DNA of 64,000 bases, from assembly GCA_034659475.1 (NCBI GenBank), contig JAYEHK010000121.1:1-64000 (forward strand), written 5' to 3'. Position 1 is the stretch's first letter, and every line of letters begins with the position of its first letter. The DNA comes from JAYEHK01 sp034659475 (lineage in GTDB: Bacteria; Bacillota; Syntrophomonadia; Syntrophomonadales; Syntrophomonadaceae). The notes beneath the pieces are model-generated. The model saw only the letters and a list, made by a program, of their open reading frames with translations. It was not told the DNA's origin and made no database searches. A program made the translations under genes and the position numbers. This document shows, in pieces, positions 41,882 through 50,929 of the stretch.

Positions 41882-43996
41882 TTATTTTTCTCCATCCAAA
41901 TAAACCCTTACAAAATTAGGTGCACTCTCTTTTTCGAAGCTCTGGACAAAAACGTTACCGTCTTTCGGTTTAAAGTAGATATAATAATCAGATTCTTCTT
42001 TATGCAGTTCAAAAAATGAGCGCAGACATTTTTCTAATTGAGCAGGGTCTGTAATTTTCAGGGTACCGGGTTTATTCTCTAACTCGCTGATATCCGGCAT
42101 TTGGTTAGTACGATATTCTTTTTGAATATCATGTGTAAGACCACCAGTGCTGGATACAGCTATTTTCTCTACCAGGGCATACTCAATATCCTCCGGTATG
42201 ATCCGAGCCTGTTCATATTTTCCCATCTCTTTCAGCCAATTATCAAAATGAACATAGGATTTTTCCCAACTCCCATTGGCTTCAAAGCGTTCATCATTTT
42301 CTCCATTCTTTAGAATCACTTCGACCGAAGCCCAATCTGGTTTCTCTTCCATGATCTCCTCATAAGTTTCTTCATAGATATCCTTTTGAATGGCTCTAAT
42401 TCCTTTTTTAATAGATTCACCATCTGTCACGCGAACACTCTTATCTAGCTGATGTTCGTTAATGTCGATTAAATCAACCTGGGCAGGATCAACACGCAGC
42501 AATTCATAATGAATATATTTCCATTCTCTTGATTCATAGATAGGTTTTAGTTGCTTATCATAATCTTGAACCGGAATTCGGTACTGACGGTACATCCGTT
42601 TTCCATTTTTCATCTCATAGACAAGACAAATTCGATCATAACGGGACCGTTCAGAAGAAGATAATCCCTCCGATTGTTTCTCCGTAATGATTTTGTGCAG
42701 GTTATAAATGTTTGCTATGTTTTCCTTTTCCGTATAGAGTGGCACAATTCTGCGACCATAGAATGCATCCGCAGTCAGTGAATTCATTTGTTCTTCATTA
42801 GTAAATTCATAGAATGAAGAACCCATGCAAACTCGGTTGACCTGGTCTAAATCCGGCATTCTCGTTTCATAGCCTATAAGATCAAATTGAAGAATCGCGA
42901 TGAATGCAATGGCAATAAGGGAATAAACACCCAACCCCTTAAACCGCTTCCATTGAAAAATGTACAGGGATTTGTTCAAAAGTATTTCCATTAAAATGTA
43001 AGAGATAAGCGCACCCATCACATATCCAAAGTAGGTCCACCCCAGACAGTCCATTGCCTCATTAAAATAGCTACCAATTAAGAGCATGCAGCAAAAGGTG
43101 ACTCCATATTTTAAAATAGGATGCATGATATTAAAAGCAACTGCATTACCGGCTGACTCCAACGGACGTCGCTTATACAGAAACCGTCCCAGGAAATAGA
43201 GGATCACAATGATAACTACATACAGACTCGTCTCTGTTATCGGCATGAATTTACCACGCAACTGTCCAAGGCGCACAAGGGGTGAGAGATTGCCCAGCGG
43301 TTCAATATAATAATCCAGGGCAAAACCATAGACATATAGGCTGACATTATGCAGTATCAGCAATGAAAAACCTGCAGGTAACAAGAGGAATATATAACTC
43401 AGAACACCTTGCAAGGTTGACATTCCGGTAATCATTCCAACCGCCACACTGGTAATAAAGAGAAGCAAACTGAAGACTACACTGGTAACCAACCAGGCTG
43501 AAATGACTGTTCCCATGTTGTACATGTTCTCGGCGCCGTTTACAGTAGCATTCATAGTCGTAAGCGCATCACTTATCCCCAGAGTATTTACAAGCAACCA
43601 ACTCACAAGTGCTGTCAAAACAATTGGCACAACCAGGCATACGACACCGGCAATAATATGAGTGTTATAAATCGTCTCACGTTTAACAGGCAAAGCATGT
43701 TCCATATCTGAGGCCTTACCGGCCTGAAGATATCGAAACAATACGAGACCTGCAAGAATAGGCACTACATAAATTAAAATAATCAGCAAAGGAGATGAGT
43801 CAATTCGAAAAATTCGCAGGAAATTCCACCCCGATATATAGGCGGTTTCTTCATACTTGCTATACAGCATAAAAATCTGCAAGGGAATGCCGAAAAACAA
43901 ACCCAGAAGATAGACAACTCCGATCCAACTAAACCGTTTAAAATCGTTTCGCAGGATGCCTTTATTAATAAAGGATGTTTTTGATTTCATATCCAT
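41882..43996 (-). CDS. Large ABC transporter permease (DUF6449-like)
   Basis: About 704 aa from ATG 43996 (or 43990) with GGGGG upstream; the start lies inside the end of the ATPase gene (4-aa scale overlap). About eleven helices in the N-terminal half ('GVVYLLGLFFGIPLQIFMLY', 'VVPILAGLVLFRYLQAGKASDMEHALPVKRETIY'), then a soluble C-terminal region of about 300 aa rich in charged residues. With the preceding ATPase and GntR genes it matches the ytrABC-type operons that respond to cell-wall-active antibiotics. Confidence 0.85.
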   Translation of the reverse strand: MDMKSKTSFINKGILRNDFKRFSWIGVVYLLGLFFGIPLQIFMLYSKYEETAYISGWNFLRIFRIDSSPLLIILIYVVPILAGLVLFRYLQAGKASDMEHALPVKRETIYNTHIIAGVVCLVVPIVLTALVSWLLVNTLGISDALTTMNATVNGAENMYNMGTVISAWLVTSVVFSLLLFITSVAVGMITGMSTLQGVLSYIFLLLPAGFSLLILHNVSLYVYGFALDYYIEPLGNLSPLVRLGQLRGKFMPITETSLYVVIIVILYFLGRFLYKRRPLESAGNAVAFNIMHPILKYGVTFCCMLLIGSYFNEAMDCLGWTYFGYVMGALISYILMEILLNKSLYIFQWKRFKGLGVYSLIAIAFIAILQFDLIGYETRMPDLDQVNRVCMGSSFYEFTNEEQMNSLTADAFYGRRIVPLYTEKENIANIYNLHKIITEKQSEGLSSSERSRYDRICLVYEMKNGKRMYRQYRIPVQDYDKQLKPIYESREWKYIHYELLRVDPAQVDLIDINEHQLDKSVRVTDGESIKKGIRAIQKDIYEETYEEIMEEKPDWASVEVILKNGENDERFEANGSWEKSYVHFDNWLKEMGKYEQARIIPEDIEYALVEKIAVSSTGGLTHDIQKEYRTNQMPDISELENKPGTLKITDPAQLEKCLRSFFELHKEESDYYIYFKPKDGNVFVQSFEKESAPNFVRVYLDGEK

Positions 43997-44864
43997 GATC
44001 CCCCATTTCGTAGATGAAAATTTCCTCCAGCGTAAGCGGTAAGATATCATAGATCGCCGGATAATACGTCTGGATTTGTTCTATAATTACCTCATATGCA
44101 CCACGCACAATAAGGATTAATACACTGCCTCGTCTCTCCTCATAAACAGGCTGCATTTCTTTCAATAGAGCAGGGGGCATTTCTCCACTAAAAGCAATTT
44201 GAATCTTATGTACATCTGCCTTAAGATCATCTAGGTCCCTCTCGATAAGCATTTCACCATTATGTAAAATTCCGATATAATCACAGATATCCTCCAGGTC
44301 TCGTAGATTATGGGAGGAAATAATGATCGTCATATCACGATCTGCAACATCTTGAATAAGCAAGTTCTTGACCTTTTGACGCATGACCGGGTCCAATCCA
44401 TCCAGTGGTTCATCTAATATTAATACATCCGGCATTAAAGACAATCCTAACCAAAAGGCTACCTGGCGCTGCATTCCTTTGGATAGTGTTCGTATTCGTC
44501 TGTTTACCTTGATATTAAATACACCTGCCAGCTTTGCATAGCGAACATGGTTCCACTGCGGATATATCCGGGCATAAAATTGAGCCATATCCTGAATGGT
44601 ATAATTAGGATAGAAATATAATGAATCCGCAATAAACACAACCCGTGATTTGATAGATTCATTTTCAAAAACAAATTGTTTATCTATCAAAAGAGTTCCT
44701 TCGTCTGGTTCATAAATCCCTGCCAGGAGTTTTAAAAGCGTTGTCTTACCAGCTCCATTGGAACCAACCAATCCATAGATTGATCCTCTGTGCACGTTTA
44801 AGCTAACATTTTTCAGCGCCTCCAGATCCTGAAATCTTTTTCTGACCTGCACTACTTCAATCAT
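43965..44864 (-). CDS. ABC transporter ATP-binding protein (YtrB-like)
   Basis: 299 aa from ATG 44864 (GGAGGG upstream). Walker A 'GSNGAGKTTLLKLLAGIY', signature 'TLSKGMQRQVAFWLGL' (variant of LSGGQ), Walker B 'VLILDEPLDGLD', H-loop 'IIISSHNLRDLEDICD'. Overlaps the end of the GntR gene by 8 bases and the permease start by about 30, indicating translational coupling. Confidence 0.93.
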   Translation of the reverse strand: MIEVVQVRKRFQDLEALKNVSLNVHRGSIYGLVGSNGAGKTTLLKLLAGIYEPDEGTLLIDKQFVFENESIKSRVVFIADSLYFYPNYTIQDMAQFYARIYPQWNHVRYAKLAGVFNIKVNRRIRTLSKGMQRQVAFWLGLSLMPDVLILDEPLDGLDPVMRQKVKNLLIQDVADRDMTIIISSHNLRDLEDICDYIGILHNGEMLIERDLDDLKADVHKIQIAFSGEMPPALLKEMQPVYEERRGSVLILIVRGAYEVIIEQIQTYYPAIYDILPLTLEEIFIYEMGDHGYEIKNILY

Positions 44865-45246
44865 TGTCAATCCCTCCTTCTAATTGTGTGCACAGTGTTT
44901 CAATTCTGTTCAGCAGTTCCTGGCAGGGAACCCCCAGATAAAGCATTTCAGTAATGATCTTCATCAGTTCCTTTTCCAACGCCTGCACCCTGCTCGAATG
45001 ATCTTCTGAAATAGATGCCTTAACAAAATTCCCTTTACCTGGAACCGAATAAATGTATCCACGATATTCTAGTTCGCGATATGCTTTTTGCACAGTATTC
45101 GGGTTAACGGTCAGATCACTTGCCAAAACACGCACCGCAGGCAGCTGTTCATCTGGCTTAAGTACATTACTGATAATCAATTCTTTTATTTTCTCTACCA
45201 GTTGTTCATATATGGGCGTACGGCTCTTCACGTCCAGTTCAAACAT
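44857..45246 (-). CDS. GntR-family regulator (YtrA subfamily)
   Basis: 129 aa from ATG 45246 (AAGGAGGG upstream). Winged HTH 'PIYEQLVEKIKELIISNVLKPDEQLPAVRVLASDLTVNPNTVQKAYRELEYRGYI', then only a short C-terminal tail. The lack of an effector domain marks the YtrA subfamily. Self-regulating first gene of the operon with the ABC transporter. Confidence 0.93.
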   Translation of the reverse strand: MFELDVKSRTPIYEQLVEKIKELIISNVLKPDEQLPAVRVLASDLTVNPNTVQKAYRELEYRGYIYSVPGKGNFVKASISEDHSSRVQALEKELMKIITEMLYLGVPCQELLNRIETLCTQLEGGIDND

Positions 45247-45376
45247 GACAACCCTCCTTGAATATTTATTTGTATTAGTATGCATAGTACGCTTAATACA
45301 ATTAGTATATACTCCATATTCTTCTTTGTAAATAATTATTTTAAATTTGTAACTTTCTCTAGCAGTTCAACATAGC

Positions 45377-45412
45377 AAAACGGGAAAATCCTCCATTGAT
45401 TTTCCCGTTTTC
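45377..45412. terminator. Hairpin terminator
   Basis: AAACGGGAAAATC / GATTTTCCCGTTT stem with A/T runs on either side; serves either strand. Confidence 0.8.
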
Positions 45413-45469
45413 CCAATAAACTCATTTCAACTTTCTCGTTTAAAAATTTGTCCATTTGAGCATCTACCC

Positions 45470-45691
45470 TTACAAGCGTTTTGCTAACCTTTCCGCTTTC
45501 GTTTCCAATTCGTGAATCCGAGCATTTACTTTTTCTAACTGTACCTTCTGTTCATCGATAAACTGTTGATCAACACCACCAGCTTGATATTCTTCAATGA
45601 CCTTCGTAATTACCGGTACATTAAACTCCTTCAAATCCGTGATTTTCTTATACGTATCATGCAGAGCCTGAAGCACATTATCGTTTTGCAT
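45470..45691 (-). CDS. Small coiled-coil protein, unknown
   Basis: 73 aa from ATG 45691 (GAGGTGGAG upstream). A charged helix with heptad-like Leu/Val spacing in the second half ('EQKVQLEKVNARIHELETKAERLAKRL'). No membrane segment. Family not recognised. Confidence 0.55.
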   Translation of the reverse strand: MQNDNVLQALHDTYKKITDLKEFNVPVITKVIEEYQAGGVDQQFIDEQKVQLEKVNARIHELETKAERLAKRL

Positions 45692-45721
45692 ATTCTCCAC
45701 CTCATAGTCCTTTTTTACCAT

Positions 45722-46116
45722 ATAATATCAAATATAGATAAATTAATGAACAGTTTCTTTGCCAAAAAAATATATTTGATGTTTCGAGACACTACTCTAA
45801 ATATTTTTTATAAATGGAAGCAAATAATAGCATATTCCTAATACGGTTTTGAAAACCAAATACCAATTCAAACTTGCCCAGTATTACCGTTTGCAGCGGA
45901 AACCACCAAGTCCGCTAGACACAACCACCAATGAACTTTTTCGTACATTCCTTGTGTAAATTATGTTACACGCTGGGGTCATACACGCTGGGGTCAGACC
46001 CCATTTGTTACATTGAAGCAAGAATTACACTGATCAATGAAATATGCCTGAATATTGAAGCATTTCTTCAAGGCAATAAAAGAAATATCGTATAGTTTTT
46101 GTAATCACATAGCGCA
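45722..46116. other. Gene-free stretch with a GGGGTCAGACCCC repeat
   Basis: No gene is supported. It contains CGCTGGGGTC twice in tandem (from 45971 and 45986), the second as CGCTGGGGTCAGACCCCA. This short palindromic type is often found beside REP-type tyrosine transposase genes, and a relative (AGGGTCTGACCCT) occurs at 23068. Confidence 0.55.
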
Positions 46117-46146
46117 AGAGCCTGGAATACTTATTCCAGGCTCTTT
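46117..46146. terminator. Terminator downstream of the ABC-F gene
   Basis: AGAGCCTGGAATA / TATTCCAGGCTCT stem with flanking T/A runs, 29 bases after the ABC-F stop. Confidence 0.8.
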
Positions 46147-46174
46147 AAAATATACAAATAAAACAATCTGTAAA

Positions 46175-47770
46175 CTACAGTGTATTTGTCAATTGTTTTT
46201 CGAGGTACTCGTCATAGGTTGACAGACGATCAATAACCCCATCCGGTGTGATCTCAATGATACGGTCAGCAACCGTTTGTACCAGCTGATGGTCATGTGA
46301 GATTAGTAATACCGTTCCAGGGAAATCAATAAGCCCTTTATTCAAAGCCGTAATCGACTCTAAATCCAGATGATTGGTGGGTTCATCAAACAATAGTACG
46401 TTTGCGCCTGAAAGCATCATTTTGGAGAACATACACCGAACCCGTTCTCCTCCAGATAATACATTGGCTTGCTTCTGAGACTCTTCACCTGAAAACAACA
46501 TTCTACCCAGAAAACCTCTGACAAAGGTTTCGTCCGGATCAGGGGAATATTGCCGCAGCCACTCCACCAGGTTTAATTCAGATTCAAAGTACTCTGAGTA
46601 GTCCTTGGGGAAATACGCCCTCGAAGTGGTTGTCCCCCAAATGACATTCCCGTTATCGGGCTCCATTTCTCCTATTAGAATCTGTAGAAGCGCCGACTTA
46701 GCTTGTTCACAAGAACCTACAAGGGCAATTTTGTCACCGCGATTGACCACCATATTAAAATCATTAATTCCGACTTCGCCTTCAATAGATTTATTTAAAT
46801 TTTCAACGGTAAGAATATTTACACCTGCTTCTCGTTCAGGTTTGAAATTAATCCATGGTAACCTTCGCGAGGAAGGCTTAATATCTTCTACAGTCAATTT
46901 TTCTAACTGCCGTTTCCTGGATGTAGCTTGTTTTGATTTAGAGGCATTGGCACTGAATCGTTGAATAAATTCCTGTAATTCTTTAATTTTAGCTTCAGAC
47001 TTTTTGTTTGCATCTCTGGCCTGCTGTAATGCTAATTGACTTGATTCCTGCCAAAAGTCGTAGTTGCCCGCATATAACTGAATTTTCCCAAAATCGATAT
47101 CTGCAATATGAGTACATACAGCATTCAAAAAATGCCGATCATGTGAAACCACAATTACAGTGCTATCCAAATCACCAAGAAAATCCTCCAACCAAGCAAT
47201 TGATGCTATATCCAGATGATTGGTAGGCTCATCCAAAAGCAGGATATCTGGGTGTCCAAACAAAGCCTGTGCGAGTAAAACCTTGACTTTATCGCTCCCA
47301 TCTAATTCCTGCATTTTGCGATTATGCAGTTCCTCTGAAACGCCTAAACCATTCAGCAACGTCGCTGCCTCTGCCTCTGCTTCCCAACCGTTGAGCTCAG
47401 CAAACTCCCCTTCTAATTCAGAGACCTTCATGCCATCTTCTTCCGAAAAATCCGCCTTTGAATAAATGGCATCCTTTTCTTCCATTATAGTGTACAGCCT
47501 TGCATGCCCCTTAAGTACCGTTTGAATTACTTCAAACTCATCGAATTCAAAATGGTCCTGTTTTAGAACAGATAGCCGAAGACCCGGGGGAATATTCACA
47601 ATTCCCCTATTGGCATCAATTTCACCTGAAAGTATTTTCAAAAAGGTTGATTTTCCAGCTCCATTTGCACCTATAAGTCCATAGCAATTGCCAGGGGTAA
47701 ACTTAATATTTACCTCTTCAAAAAGGACACGTTGCCCATATCGCAGGGTTATACCACTAGTCGTAATCAT
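46175..47770 (-). CDS. ABC-F family ATPase (YbiT/EttA-like translation factor or ribosome protection)
   Basis: 531 aa with two ABC domains joined by a basic linker. First domain: 'GLIGANGAGKSTFLKIL', signature 'ELDGSDKVKVLLAQALFG', 'LLLDEPTNHLDIASIAWLE'. Second domain: Walker A is 'GSCEQAKSALLQIL' (consensus G lost, K and S kept), signature 'VLSGGERVRCMFSKMM', 'LLFDEPTNHLDLESITALN'. I recall AKT/AKS-type second Walker A motifs in other clostridial ABC-F proteins, so it may be normal. It has no membrane domain. Acts on the ribosome. Confidence 0.92.
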   Translation of the reverse strand: MITTSGITLRYGQRVLFEEVNIKFTPGNCYGLIGANGAGKSTFLKILSGEIDANRGIVNIPPGLRLSVLKQDHFEFDEFEVIQTVLKGHARLYTIMEEKDAIYSKADFSEEDGMKVSELEGEFAELNGWEAEAEAATLLNGLGVSEELHNRKMQELDGSDKVKVLLAQALFGHPDILLLDEPTNHLDIASIAWLEDFLGDLDSTVIVVSHDRHFLNAVCTHIADIDFGKIQLYAGNYDFWQESSQLALQQARDANKKSEAKIKELQEFIQRFSANASKSKQATSRKRQLEKLTVEDIKPSSRRLPWINFKPEREAGVNILTVENLNKSIEGEVGINDFNMVVNRGDKIALVGSCEQAKSALLQILIGEMEPDNGNVIWGTTTSRAYFPKDYSEYFESELNLVEWLRQYSPDPDETFVRGFLGRMLFSGEESQKQANVLSGGERVRCMFSKMMLSGANVLLFDEPTNHLDLESITALNKGLIDFPGTVLLISHDHQLVQTVADRIIEITPDGVIDRLSTYDEYLEKQLTNTL

Positions 47771-48024
47771 TATTCATACCGTCTTTCTATGTAATTAACT
47801 CATAACCCACATATTGTATCATACTTTGTCTATCAGTCAAGTATACGAAAATGCACTACACGCCAAACATAATTCGGCTTTCACGACAATATTCATCAAT
47901 GTCTCTCTTGCTATAGCATGCTATGGTTAGTTAGAATATTCTTAAGATTCCATAAATTGTAAACATCTGTGTTTTGTTTAATCATTTTGACGAAAAACAA
48001 AACAGATATTAAGGAGGAGTATTT

Positions 48025-49368
48025 TTGAGTTATTGGCAGGAATACCGTAGAAAATTAGTGAGTGCAGATGAAGCTGTACAAGTTGTTAAATCGGGAGCTA
48101 TTGTTGATTACGGACATTTTAATGGTAAACCAGTAGAATGTGATATTGCTTTGGCAAAACGAAAAGATGAACTCCAGAATGTTCAGATTTGGACTGCAGT
48201 CTGCGTACCACCTGTACCGGAAACCGCTAAGATTAAAGGAAGCTTTATTTTTCATGACTGGCAATTTAGTAAAATTTCCAGAGTGCTTCAAAGCTATGAT
48301 CTTGGATACTATGCTCCTATACTCTATCATCAGGCACCAAGTTACTACCGTGATGATATTATTTCGCATCGGTCTGTAATCATTTCCAAAGTTTGCCCTA
48401 TGGATGATCACGGATATTTTAATCTTGGACCACAGAATTCTGAAACCATGGCTAAAATGGAAAACGCAGACTATGTTATCGTCGAGGTTAACAAAAATCT
48501 ACCGATTTGTTTGGGAGGAGCACAGGAATCCGTTCATCTTTCGATGGTAGATTATGTTGTTGAGGCACCCGATGATCAAATCCTGCCTGACATTCCCGGT
48601 ATCGAACCATCACCTGAAGATAAACAAATAGCTACACATATTATGGAACATATACATGATGGATGCTGTATTCAATTAGGTATTGGAGGCATGCCAAATG
48701 CTGTTGGCAAAATGATTGCGAATTCCGACCTGCATAATCTAGGCGGGCACACTGAGATGATGGTTGACGCCTACGTAGATATGATTAATTCGGGAAGATT
48801 GAATGGACGACTCAAACAATTAGATCGCGGACGTGTAGCTTATACATTTGCAATAGGAAGTCAGCGCATGTATGATTTTATGGATCATAATCCTGCGCTG
48901 GCATCCTATCCTGTTGATTATACAAATGATCCAAGAGTAATCTCCAGAATAGATAACATGATTTCTATAAATAACGCTGTTGAAATTGACCTCTATTCCC
49001 AGGTGAATGCAGAGAGTATGGGACCCGTACAGATTAGTGGAAATGGTGGTATGTGGGATTTTGTGCTGGGAGCACAATGGTCTAACGAGGGCAAAAGCTT
49101 TCTCTGTTTGAGTTCGACCTTTACCGATAAGAACGGGGAACAGCACTCACGCATTGTTCCCACCTTTGCTCCGGAATCCATCACAACTGTACCCAGGCAA
49201 ATGGTTGATTACATCGCTACAGAATTCGGTGTTGTTCGTCTGAAAACAAAATCCACATGGGAACGAGCAGAACTCTTAATCAGTGTTGCACATCCACAGT
49301 TTAGAGATTCACTCGTTGAACATGCACAAAAAAATAAGATTTGGACTCGTTCTAACAAGATTGTATAA
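48025..49368 (+). CDS. Acyl-CoA:acetate CoA-transferase (butyryl-CoA or 4-hydroxybutyrate type)
   Basis: 447 aa, TTG start with AAGGAGGAG. Acetyl-CoA hydrolase/transferase family: 'QLGIGGMPNAVGKMI' and 'LGGHTEMMVDAYVDMINSGRLNG' in the N-terminal half; catalytic Glu330 in 'SQVNAESMGPVQISGNGGMWDFVLGAQW'. It would activate butyrate or a related acid from acetyl-CoA, or release it. Fits with the thiolases and crotonases in butyrate formation or oxidation. Confidence 0.9.
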   Translation: MSYWQEYRRKLVSADEAVQVVKSGAIVDYGHFNGKPVECDIALAKRKDELQNVQIWTAVCVPPVPETAKIKGSFIFHDWQFSKISRVLQSYDLGYYAPILYHQAPSYYRDDIISHRSVIISKVCPMDDHGYFNLGPQNSETMAKMENADYVIVEVNKNLPICLGGAQESVHLSMVDYVVEAPDDQILPDIPGIEPSPEDKQIATHIMEHIHDGCCIQLGIGGMPNAVGKMIANSDLHNLGGHTEMMVDAYVDMINSGRLNGRLKQLDRGRVAYTFAIGSQRMYDFMDHNPALASYPVDYTNDPRVISRIDNMISINNAVEIDLYSQVNAESMGPVQISGNGGMWDFVLGAQWSNEGKSFLCLSSTFTDKNGEQHSRIVPTFAPESITTVPRQMVDYIATEFGVVRLKTKSTWERAELLISVAHPQFRDSLVEHAQKNKIWTRSNKIV

Positions 49369-49550
49369 TCCACTTAAAAACGAAACATTTTTACTATTAA
49401 AAAAAGTACATCAAAAGAAGGAATCAGTTAACTTGATGCACAATATTTGTTTAAAAAGTTTATTTTTCACCTTTATATAGTTTACAATGAATTTATATTA
49501 TTAGACAAAGTAAAACAAAAGACAACATATAGAAAGGGGAAAAGAGTTAA

Positions 49551-50306
49551 GTGGATACACAGCAAGAATGGAACCAAAACTTAAGCAATGAGGACTTGGC
49601 AAAACTCGCAGTCGATATGTTCCATCGTATAGTCGTTCACCATGTATTATGGTTTATGGAAGTGGAACACCAAATGGGCACGGAAACCGCCCTCAAAACT
49701 ATGGACAAAGCCTATCAAAAAAGCTATAACGTTCAAATGAAACGCCTTTCTAAAGCCTTCGGCTTTGAAATGGTTGATGGGGTACCTGCAGCTTTAACAG
49801 AAATACCCAGGGAAAATTTGCTTGAACTTTTAACTGACATCTCGAAAAACTGGTTAGCAAACGATGGTATATGGTTTCAAAGCGTTGAATTTGAACATGG
49901 CATGAATGACGCCAAACGCTCAAACGATTCCTGTTGGACAAGGTTCTCACCCTTTGAAGCCTGGTCAATTAAACGCTATTTAGGCTTATCTGAACAGCCT
50001 GGACTTGAAGGACTTAAAAAGGCACTACAGTTTAGAATGTATGCTCGGATTAATGTTCAATCCATTATCGATGAGGGGCCCAATAGCTTCGTATTCCAAA
50101 TGAATGACTGTCGTGTCCAAACAGCAAGAATACGGCAAGGCCTTGATGATTATCCATGTAAATCTGCCGGTCTTGTTGAATACGGACGTTTTGCAAAATC
50201 GGTCGATTCCAGAATAAAGACAGAATGTATCGGTTGTCCTCCGGATGAACATCCAAAAGATTGGTTCTGTGCATGGCGTTTCACGTTGGAAGAGCAAGGA
50301 GAATAA
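49551..50306 (+). CDS. DUF6125 family protein
   Basis: 251 aa, GTG start with AAAGGGG upstream. Sequence features: 'EDLAKLAVDMFHRIVVHHVLWFMEVEHQMG' with helix-rich character, 'WLANDGIWFQSVEFEHGMNDAKRSNDSCWTRFSPFEAWSIKR', and a C-terminal Cys-containing 'KTECIGCPPDEHPKDWFCAWRF'. The family occurs in anaerobes and has no known function to my knowledge. The Cys residues hint at a metal or cluster site. It follows the CoA-transferase on the same strand. Confidence 0.8.
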   Translation: MDTQQEWNQNLSNEDLAKLAVDMFHRIVVHHVLWFMEVEHQMGTETALKTMDKAYQKSYNVQMKRLSKAFGFEMVDGVPAALTEIPRENLLELLTDISKNWLANDGIWFQSVEFEHGMNDAKRSNDSCWTRFSPFEAWSIKRYLGLSEQPGLEGLKKALQFRMYARINVQSIIDEGPNSFVFQMNDCRVQTARIRQGLDDYPCKSAGLVEYGRFAKSVDSRIKTECIGCPPDEHPKDWFCAWRFTLEEQGE

Positions 50307-50347
50307 GTATAAACCATTAAACTATTGCTAAATTAATATTCTGTTAG

Positions 50348-50389
50348 AAGCTTCGGGATGACTTATTAGATATCCCGAAGCTTTTATTT
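50348..50389 (+). terminator. Rho-independent terminator
   Basis: AAGCTTCGGGAT / ATCCCGAAGCTT 12-bp perfect stem followed by TTATTTC. Confidence 0.85.
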
Positions 50390-50902
50390 CGTGAAACGAA
50401 TAGTATTTCCAACCAGGAAACTGGTGCTTCCATTAACAAAGCAGTTGAATACCTGCACACTATCCAAAATCAGGATGGAGGTTTTGGATGGGTTCAGGGT
50501 GCAGAAAGCGATTCTGACGATACAGACATCGCAATACAAGCACTTGTGATACTTGGACAGAATCCAGAGAACTCACAAGCGATCAAAAAGGCAATAGACT
50601 ATTTGAAATCCTGTCAGGAATATGGCGGAGGCTTCAACAGCGGCAATAACTGGTTAACCAGCGGATCTAACGCTGCATCTACTTCCTGGGTATTACAGGG
50701 ATTAATTGCAGCAGGTGAATATCCATCAGGTGACCCATGGATCAAAGGCAGTAATACCCCCGTATCTTTTCTTTTAAATCTACAGGACGAGGATGGTTTT
50801 TATAATTGGAAACCTGACGTTGAAGCTTCACCTGTAACAATCACAGCGCATACAATGATGGCATTTCCCCTTATTTCCGGTAGATTAGCTTTATTAATAT
50901 GA
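50390..50902 (+). pseudogene. Prenyltransferase/squalene-oxidase repeat protein fragment
   Basis: The frame is open from 50390 to 50902 without a start codon or ribosome site. It carries alpha/alpha-barrel repeats: 'INKAVEYLHTIQNQDGGFGWV', 'IDYLKSCQEYGGGFNS' and 'FLLNLQDEDGFYNW'. Such repeats occur in secreted Clostridia proteins, often with DUF4430 domains. The signal peptide, first repeats and C-terminus are absent. A dead fragment, or a domain fused to a neighbour in the past. Confidence 0.7.
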
Positions 50903-50929
50903 ATCAGGGGAACAAAAAACCATTGTACC

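Noticed and set aside
45985..46003. REP-associated transposase gene near the GGGGTCAGACCCC repeat
   Set aside because: Only the short repeat is present; no transposase frame in 45.7-46.1 kb.
47771..48024. Sigma54 promoter before the CoA-transferase
   Set aside because: No GG-N10-GC element with a TGGCAC-like core could be found in this stretch.
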